This document shows, in pieces, positions 56,370-64,000 of a stretch of DNA of 64,000 nucleotides. Below the pieces are notes generated by a model. It worked only from the letters and a program-made list of their open reading frames with translations. It did no database searches and had not been told where the DNA came from. Each line of letters begins with the position of its first letter. Position 1 is the first letter of the stretch. Source of the stretch: Symmetrospora coprosmae (taxonomy: Eukaryota; Basidiomycota; Cystobasidiomycetes; Symmetrosporaceae); the NCBI GenBank assembly GCA_008802785.1, contig VUYT01000007.1:372001-436000 (forward strand), given 5' to 3'. A program made the position numbers and the translations under genes.

Positions 56370-59300
56370 ATGGCCAACAGGAGCAGCAATGGCAGCAATA
56401 GCGGCTACGAGCTACCTCCCTTCGAGCTCGTCCAGATCCTGCACGGCCCAGTATTTGGTGCAGGGACGTCCGCCGCCGCCGGACCCTCTCTCGGCGGCGC
56501 AGGATCCCCGTCAGCACCGGGTGGAGGAGGAGGTGGTGGTGCCCTGTCTCCGCCTGCAGCTGGCTCTGCAGCAGCAGCAGCAGCAGCAGCATCCCTGTCA
56601 CCGCCCACGCTCAGCGGTCGTCTCTCCCAGCTCGTCATAAAGCACCAGCAGCGGGGTCCAGCGACCGCCGCCGCCGCGTCGTCTCCCTCTCCCGCTGCAG
56701 CAGGCCTGTCGAGCGCAGCCGAGATAGCGACACCCGAGGTCAGCACATCGCTCTCGCCAGATGGGAGAGCTGCGCCTTCCTCGAGCAGCAGGAAGCCGCA
56801 AACTGCGAGATACGCAGAGAGCGGCGGGGATACAGTATGGGTCGCCGGCAACGAAGGGTCGGTTGCAGTGTGGAAGCTCGACCCGAGCAGGCGAACGCGC
56901 GCTCGCAGAGACAATGGCAAGGGCAAGGCGAGAGAGACAGGCGACGGCGTTTTCGATGCGGATGGTCCAGAAGAGGTGCGTCTATTCCAGCGCCCGGCGT
57001 CGTCCGAGTCTGCGACCTCATTGACCCCCTCGCGCGGCTGACGCTGCACACAGGCCGCCTACCTGCTCGACAAGTACGGCGTCGTTCCCAGCAAGCGACC
57101 GATTGAAAAGCTTGCAGTCCTGTCCACCGTTGGCAAGGCTGTCGTCCTGTCCGGTGGGCTGCCCTATCCTGCCCTTACGCTTCGTCACTGCCAGGCTGAC
57201 CCTTTCCTCCTCTTACAACATCGCTAGAGGGCATCCTCTCCATCCACTCGCTCCCCACATTCGCACCCCTCCCCGCGTTTGCGCCCATCCGCGGCGTGTC
57301 GACCTTCGCCGTTGACCTCTCGTCGCCGCATAGCAGCGCCGTCCCCATCTGCCTCATCAAGCGGCGCAGCATGCAGCTCTTCCACATCTCGCAGTTCACC
57401 ATCGAGCTCGTCACCGAGCTGCCTCTGCGCACGACGGCCATCCTCGGCGTGCTCAGGCGCAGCTTCCTCTGCATCGCCGACAGCGTCAACTACTCGATTG
57501 TCGACCTCAACGAGAAGACGCTCGTCCCTCTGCTGCCCATCTCGCAGGACCCGCCAGACGATGAGCCAGCCGATGGCGACGCGCCTAGAACGGAAGCAAA
57601 GCCAAAGAGCTATCAGAAACCGTCGATAATGCCCGTCGAGGAGGACGAGTTCTTGGTCGCCAGCCATACAGGGCATACCACGCTCGGCTTGTTCATCCGA
57701 GAGAATGGCGAGCCAACACGAGGGACGCTCGAGTGGGCGAGCAACGTGAAGTCAATAGGTGGGCCTGACGCCTGTCACCTTGGTATCGCACCGAATCGGC
57801 TGACGAAAGAAATTTCTGGCCGTCCCTCCGCCCTGCTGGCGTTCTTACAGTTGTTGACAAGCCGTACGTAATTGCGCTACTCCAGAACAACACGATCGAG
57901 ATTCACGACCTGTACACACAAGAGAGCGTGCAAGTGATATCACTAGCGAGCGTCGCGTCCACAGAGACCGCACAGCCAGCGACCCGCCTCGGCCCATCTG
58001 CCCTCTCGCCGCCCAGCACGCCCGCGACGCCTCTAGCACACAGCCGCGGCGTCTCCTCCTCTTCCTCTGCGACTCCATCCCGGTCCGCCCAGCTCAATTC
58101 CCCATTCTCACTTCCCCCTTCAACGCCGAAATCGCGCCTGGACACCTACCAGCCACGCGCCCTCGTGACCTGCGCAGCCGGGTTCCCAGACCGCGCCTAC
58201 GTCCCCGGAAACTCGACCAGCCCGGCCTTCTCGCCGCTGTTTGTGCCTCTCCCGCCTGGCGCGAGCAGCTCGGAGAAAGTCACTGTGCGCCTCTTTCCCC
58301 AGCAGAGCCTGCTCGATCTCCCAAATGAGGAGTTGTGGCGCGACATCGCCGAGGAGACGGAGACGGAAGGGTACAGGGTGGCGGCGCCCGAGCCGCCATC
58401 AACGCCTAGATCCGGCCAACCGAGAGCAGGGGAATCGCGCATCGCGCTTACCTCGGTGGGGGATCGTTCGACGAGGCAAAGCCACGATGGCGAAGCGCTG
58501 TCGCTCGCTGCACATTCTACAGCTCCCGCCGCTTCCAACCTGACTGCCACGCGCCCGAAGCACCTGCTTCCCGCGTCAGATGCCCGGACTGGATCTTCGC
58601 CCATCGTCGCAGCCAACACGCTGCTCCTCGGCCGCGATTCGGTGTTTGCGCTGTGCCCTGTGACGCTCGTTGTCCAAGCGGACGCGCTCATTGCGGGGAA
58701 CCGCATAGACGATGCCCTGCGTCTGCTGGAAGCTGTTGGCAAGCCGGACAGTGCGGAGAAGGTACGCGGTGCTCATGTATCTGCTCAAATTCTCAGGGTG
58801 CGAAAGCTGACTTGGGCGTTTGTGCGATGCAGCTTGCGGAGGTCTGCTACGTTAAGCAGAAAGCGGCGTGGGCGTACCTGTTTGAGACGCGCTTCAGAGA
58901 AGCAGGACCCCTCTTCTTTGACGGACAGACAGATCCCAGATTGCTCCTGCGGCTATTCCCGGATATCGTGGGCGGGATGATGCAGCAGGCTACTGCTGGA
59001 CCCGACAGCACTAGCCGGGGCTCTGCGGGGTCCGCTGGCCCGGGACAGAGCGTGGACATCTATCGCGGCCTGCAGGCCATGCTGGGCGAGCATACGCTGC
59101 ACCAGACGTCGATCGACGGCATCAGTGCGTCGTACCTCCCCTCTCGACCTGTCAGCAGGTGTGCACAGGCTGAGACCTGGCTTTTCCGCTGACGCGCTCT
59201 TCAAGTCTCTGCCAACCTAGTCCGCAACTACTCGCCCCATCTCCCACCCTCGTCTCCCTCGGTGACGGACCTGCAAGAGAAGCTCGAGGTACAGGCTCGC

Positions 59301-61402
59301 TCTATGTTGCAAGACTTCTTGCGCACCTGGCGGGAGCAACGACGGGGGCACGAGGAAGTGACCTTGCCGCAGTTTGGTCACTCGCAAGAGCGCTTCCTGT
59401 CGCCTGATTTTGACCGGGTGCGTGCCAGTCCGACGCACCTCGTTTACTTCGGGGTTGTCGACCCTGCCGCTGACAGAGTCCGTCTCCAGCTTGTCGACAC
59501 GAGCCTCGCAAAGCTGTACCTTACTGGCACGTCTTCTCGCTCCCACCACCAGCGCACCTCATCGGAAGGAGCTGCACCACCTCCGCAAGCGCTGCTCGAC
59601 ATGCTCGAGAAGGAGGCGCATGACTGCGACGTCGACGAACTGGCTCCTCTACTCGAGAAGAGCGGGCTGCACTGGTATCTCTCGCAGCTGCTTCTTTCGC
59701 AAGGGAGAGTCAAGGACATCTTGGTCATTTGGACAGAGTGAGGACAACCCAAGTCACGGACGTCCGGAGTTTATGGCTGATTCGTTGCGTGTGTGGCACG
59801 TCGCGAAGACTCATCGACGGCGAACGGACAGACGAACGCTTTGTCGACGGCCTGACCAAGATCTACAACCTGCTCGAGAATAGCTCCGATACCGAGCTCG
59901 TGACGCGGTATGGCCTCTGGCTCGTGCGGCGAGATCGGGAGCTGGGGCTGCGTCTGTTCACTCGGCCTGCAGCAGGTGTCCAGCTCGATGTAGGCTACAT
60001 CCTGTCCCAGCTCAAGTCGGCGGACGGCGGGAGTGCAGACCGGTATCTGGAGCACATAGTCTTCACCCGGAAGAATCTGGTACGTAGCCCCTTTCTTTCT
60101 CTTTGCGCCACCCTCAATTGTCAGGAGCGCCGACGGCTGACGACAGGCTGGATGTGGAAATGGGACAGCCTGCGAACTACCACGACGATCTGGTGTCGCG
60201 ATGCATTGACATGCTGGAGCAGCGACTCTCCGAACCAGAGACACGGTCGCGTATGATCAACGTCCGGGAAGAGTATGCCGAGCACGCGGACACAGCCGAG
60301 AATACCATCGTGTCGTTCGCGCTCAGGCGGGCTGCTGAGGCTGGCGCCGATGAAGAGGCAGCGGAGACCGACATGTCGGCGGACTTGACGAGACTTCGCG
60401 CCAAGCTCATGCTTGTACTCCATGGGAGCGGCAGCTATGATGTGGCGCGAGTGCGCGCGAGGCTGGAGGTGATGGATGAGCTGTTCATTGAGAAGGCCAT
60501 CGTCTACGGGAGGGTGAGCCGCCCGTCTCGGAATCGCTATGGTGCTCAAGCAAGTCGTGGCTAAGGCTCCCGATTTTCCCCTCCTTGCCCAGCTCGGAAT
60601 GCACGAAGAGGCGCTCAGCATACTTGCATCCACCTTGCGCGACATGGCGTCCGCGAATGCATACTGCTCGCATGCAGGGACCGGAGACGTGCTCACGCCC
60701 AAGACGGTGCGCGAGATCCTCGACAAGCTGCATCTCGCGTTCCCTACAGCGCTGTTCCGCAAGGACGGACGCCGGCGCCAGCAGCAGCAGCATTCGATTG
60801 CAGGGCAAGGAGCACTCTCGGCTGCGGCTAAGCAGGCGCAGCGCAAGACGCTTCTAAGCAAGCTCATCAAGATCTCGCTTGCGCAGGCCGACTCCGTCGC
60901 GACATTGCCGGTGCGATCATCCGAGAGTGGAGAAGGAGAAGCAGACGACGAGCTGGCGCGACAGCAGCTGCGGGAGCAGCAGCAGCGGCGCGCGGCGCGC
61001 ACGATCGAGACGCAGGCTGTCCGCTTGAATATTGCAGAGATTCTGCCCAGCATCCCGGACGAGTGGCCTATACCGCTCATGGAGAGCTTTGTCACGCGCA
61101 GCTTTCGCCGCGATTTGCATGCGCGGTACGAGCGCAAGCTGGTCAAGGGCATCCTGCAGGAGCAGGCTAGCGACGCGACGCTGCGCTGGTTGAAGATGGC
61201 GGATGCGTGGGGCGGCATACTGGCTGAGGAGGAACGGGCTGATGGTGAGGACGATCACGATCACGATGGTAGTGGTGACGAGAATAAATTGAACGAGAAG
61301 GGAGGGGACAGAGGAGACGAGGAGATGGTCTATCTACGTCGAGAAGGCAGTGAGGGTCAGGGCGGAACCCACGACGATGAGAAGACCGATATCCTGTTGT
61401 AG
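56370..61402 (+). CDS. VPS3: Vps3/TGFBRAP1-type subunit of the CORVET endosomal tether
   Basis: A CNH-domain protein binding Rab5-type GTPases on early endosomes. The N-terminus starts MANRSSNGSNSGYELPPFEL with a long Ala/Gly/Ser-rich insertion. CNH-domain blocks similar to TGFBRAP1 follow: AAYLLDKYGVVPSKRPIEKL, GVSTFAVDLSSPHSSAVPIC, IKRRSMQLFHISQFTIE, EDEFLVASHTGHTTLGLFIR, LEWASNVKSI and KPYVIALLQNNTIEIHDLYT. The helical-repeat half contains IDDALRLLEAVGKPDSAEK, ARSMLQDFLRTWREQRRG, SGLHWYLSQLLLSQGRVKDI, LWLVRRDRELGLRLFTRPAA and DRYLEHIVFTRKN. The Vps39-type C-terminal region is LGMHEEALSILASTLRDMAS and ILPSIPDEWPIPLMESFVTR. Eight or more introns. It is about 1,300 residues. Vps39 of HOPS is the alternative, but the CNH matches fit Vps3 better. 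Confidence 0.85.
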
Positions 61403-61515
61403 CGTTCAGATGAGGGCGTGTTACAATTCGCATTGCCCGCTCGGGCTTTCTGCGAATCGGATGTGCTAGTGCTACATGGTGCATGTGTGCATTGCGTTCC
61501 TGAAGTCTACCCCGC

Positions 61516-62343
61516 TCAGCCGATCCTTTCCGTCACGGGTTGAGGATCCACCCATCGGGCCTGGCGAGCGGACAAGGCACACTCAGTCCAACCATTGTCA
61601 AGCTCTCTGATCGGAGTCGAGCAGGCACTCACCAGATACGTGTCCTCCTTCTCCTGCTGCTCCGACCTGACGAGGCTCACGCTCGGGCTCGTCACGCGTC
61701 CTGCGAGTCTCTCCACCATCTCTACGTCGCAGTTGAAGTCGGCGCACAGCCGGCGCAGCTCTGCCGCCGACGTGATTTCCTTGCGCGCGTCGAGAAGCGT
61801 GGTGAGCGATGACGCGGTCAGGCGATTCCGCGGAGCTGGGGCCGTAGTTGCGGTAGCGGCCGATGACGATGACGAGGGGGAGAAAGGTGTGGCGGAGAGG
61901 GACGACTCTGCTTCTTCGAGCTCGGCGCGGCGCTGGAGAACGTTGGCAGCTTGCATGTTCTGGCGACATCATCACCAAGCAGAACGGTCAGCCGCAGCGC
62001 GAGTGCAATTAGATTCGCAGCGAGTCTCAGATGGCCGCACGGGTCGAAAGCGATTCGCGTTGATGCGCTGTGCGCTTCTGACGTCTGCCTGGCCCAGGCT
62101 GGCGAGGTTCTTGCTGAGCATGCTGGCTGAGGAGCTGGGATCGCTCGCATCTCTGAGGATGGCGCTGCTCTTTGTCTCGCTCGCAGGCGTCACATCCTCC
62201 CCTCGAAGGTTGATGTTCCTTGGTGGTGGTGCACGGGTATTGCGACTGGCTCCGGCTGCGGCCGCCTCGGTAGCCCGCGCGGTCCCGGATGTTGCGCTAC
62301 CTGCTGCTGCCGATGACACTGCCTTGCTTGCCCTGTTGCCCAT
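61516..62343 (-). CDS. Hypothetical small protein with an N-myristoylation signal
   Basis: Three exons. The first starts at 62343 with MGNRASKAVSSAA, a textbook N-myristoylation signal (Gly2, Ser6, basic Lys7). Exon 1 ends INANRFRP, joined in phase 0 to NMQAANVLQRRAELEEAESS. Exon 2 ends DTYL, joined to ARWVDPQPVTERIG and the stop. The total is about 245 residues. The N-terminal half is Ala/Ser-rich and disordered. The C-terminal half has a helical, conserved-looking block: RLTASSLTTLLDARKEITSA, then ELRRLCADFNCDVEMVERLA. I recall similar short proteins in fungi but cannot name the family. Convergent with the CORVET gene and divergent from PFS2 (131 bp between starts). Confidence 0.7.
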
Positions 62344-62474
62344 GTCTGTCTGTGTCTCTCTATGTGTGTATGTTGGATGAGGTCGTCAGGAGCCAGAGTA
62401 GACGAAGCAGGCTGTCACCTATTCCTCCTCTTCTCCTCGCTTCCCACTCACTGCGCATCAGACATAGCAGGGAA

Positions 62475-64000
62475 ATGTCATACAAGGGCAAGGAGAGGGA
62501 ATGGCAGTCATACGATGGAGGGAACAACGGAGAGGGGGACGACGACGGCGAGATCATCGAGCAGCAGCAGCAGCATCGCTATGGCAGTATCGAACAGGAA
62601 CGGTGGGATGAGGATGGACAACAGGAGGAGGAGGAGGAGGACGGCGAGGACGATAGGCAGGCTCATGTCAAGCATGAACAACATGAAGAGGGTCATGACC
62701 CCGAGGGACGGCCGCCGCCAAAGGATCCAATACCACGAGAGGCCTGGCTCCCGAAGCACGTCCTCGAACGGCCAAAACCGCCGACAAAGGAGGAGCGAGA
62801 GGCAGAGGCCGCTCTCCTGGAAGCGCAGGCTAGAGCTGGGCAGAACACGAACGACCCAAGAGCAAAGGCGAGAGGCAAGGTGGGCGTCCCCGAGTCCGCG
62901 TGCCGTTTGGCCAGAGCTGGCCAGAAGCAGCGGTGCGGAGAGCTGACGGTGCACCGATAATTGGACAGCCACGGCGAACGATAGACTACTTTGGACCGAT
63001 GACACGGTGGAAGCTGGTGGGTGGCATATCATGCACGAGCTTCTGCTGCGTACCCGGCTCATGCTGCTCTCTTCTGCGCTGGTCCGCCAGCTCCGCTCTC
63101 TCGCAAGCTGTCCTGGAGCACTGCCGCCAATACGACCGCAACCCAACTACATCGTGGATGTGAGTCCTGTGCGCCCTCTGATGACATGATCTTCGCCAGG
63201 CGAGCTCACCTCCTCCGTGCTCCCTTGGCCGACAGCTCATGCCGCCAAGCGCATATGAGTCCAACACTTCCATCGCCTTCTGCTCGAAATACGTGCACAC
63301 GTCGACCAACAAGGTCCGCACAGCCGTCAATACGGTGCGGTGGACTCCCGACGGGCGGCGTGTCCTCACAGGGAGCAACTCTGGCGAGATCACGCTGTGG
63401 AACGGCCTGACCTTCAATTTCGAGACCATCCTGCAAGCGCACGACCACCCCATCCGCGCGTTCGAGTGGTCTGCCAGTGGCACCTGGCTCGTATCGTGCG
63501 ACAACGGCGGGGTCATCAAGTACTTTCAGCCCAACATGAACAATGTCACGCTGTTCCAGGGGCACGTCGAGCCGATCCGCGACCTCAGCTTCGCGCCGGA
63601 CGACATGCGCTTCTGCACGGGCTCGGACGACGGCACCGTCAAGATCTGGGACTTCGAGCGGCGCGAGATGGAGAAGTCGCTCACGGGGCACGGGTACGAC
63701 GTGCGCTGTGTAAAGTGGCATCCGACAAAGAGCCTGCTCGTGAGCGGGTCCAAGAACAATCTGATCAAGTTCTGGGACCCGCGCACGGGCACGGACCTGC
63801 GCACCCTGCACGACCACAAGAACAGCGTGCAGGCGCTCAGCTGGTCGCCTAACGGGAACCTCGTTGCCAGCGCGAGCCGCGACCAGAGCGTGCGCATCTT
63901 CGATATCCGCATGATGAAGGAGCTGTACGACATGCGCGGGCATGCGAAGGATGTGTGCAGCTTGGCGTGGCACCCGGAGCACAGCACGTACCTCGTTTCG
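62475..64000 (+). CDS. PFS2: Polyadenylation factor subunit Pfs2 (WDR33 type), cut by the window end
   Basis: A WD40 scaffold of the cleavage and polyadenylation factor. WDR33/Pfs2 helps recognise the poly(A) signal. Exon 1 (62475-62879) encodes an acidic, Gln-rich N-terminus ([36 protein letters not shown]). A phase-0 intron (62880-62968) leads to [16 protein letters not shown], the family signature. Another exon gives [14 protein letters not shown], joined to [22 protein letters not shown] repeats follow: [99 protein letters not shown] and [20 protein letters not shown]. The reading frame is open at base 64000, so the rest of the propeller and the C-terminus lie outside. Confidence 0.95.

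Overview
This 64 kb window is nuclear DNA from a fungus, most probably a basidiomycete. The genes are packed tightly on both strands. Almost every gene is cut by short introns (about 40-90 nt) with GTGAGT/GTGCGT-type donors, a CTGAC/CTAAC branch site about 15-30 nt before the acceptor, and CAG/TAG acceptors. The gene content is fungal: lysine synthesis through homocitrate, a Dal5-type permease, Urc4-type uracil catabolism and SLC45/Sut1-type sugar transport. I cannot fix the class. I saw no rRNA, convincing tRNA, CRISPR, insertion sequence, transposon or virus-derived element.

Layout. 1-6.1 kb: a DUF7918-like protein, RidA and mitochondrial IF-2. 6.2-12.3 kb: an unknown membrane protein, a phytanoyl-CoA dioxygenase-like enzyme, homocitrate synthase and an unknown Ser-rich protein. 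12.9-22.9 kb: a secreted GH3 beta-glucosidase, elongation factor Elf1, release factor eRF1 and an anion:cation symporter. 23-34.7 kb: ribosome-assembly GTPase Bms1, a small basic protein, an F-box protein, a candidate 45-residue spliced gene, RNA exonuclease Rex1 and succinate dehydrogenase subunit C. 35.1-43.1 kb: a tail-anchored disordered protein with autophagy-type motifs, the SLC45 transporter and Urc4. 43.6-50.6 kb: a gene-sparse island holding an unknown small gene and a tandem array of three related genes whose products end in PPxY-rich tails. 50.6-64 kb: Maf1, a MATE transporter, a Vps3/TGFBRAP1-type CORVET subunit, a probably N-myristoylated small protein and Pfs2 (cut by the window end).

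Most of the window is conserved housekeeping: ribosome assembly and RNA processing (BMS1, REX1, PFS2), translation (eRF1, mIF2), transcription (ELF1, MAF1), mitochondria (SDH3, mIF2), endosomal tethering (VPS3) and nutrient use (GH3, SLC45, MFS, URC4, LYS20-type). The part that looks least described is the PPxY array at 46.2-49.7 kb. Its three genes share direction, one phase-0 intron at the same place, a similar 100-115-residue N-terminal domain and tails carrying PPxY motifs, the ligands of WW domains such as those of Rsp5/Nedd4 ubiquitin ligases. A second lead is the tail-anchored protein at 35.2-37.2 kb, which resembles an organelle autophagy receptor in architecture. Exon joins were worked out by eye from splice signals, reading phase and family resemblance, so small exons and start codons are the least certain parts.
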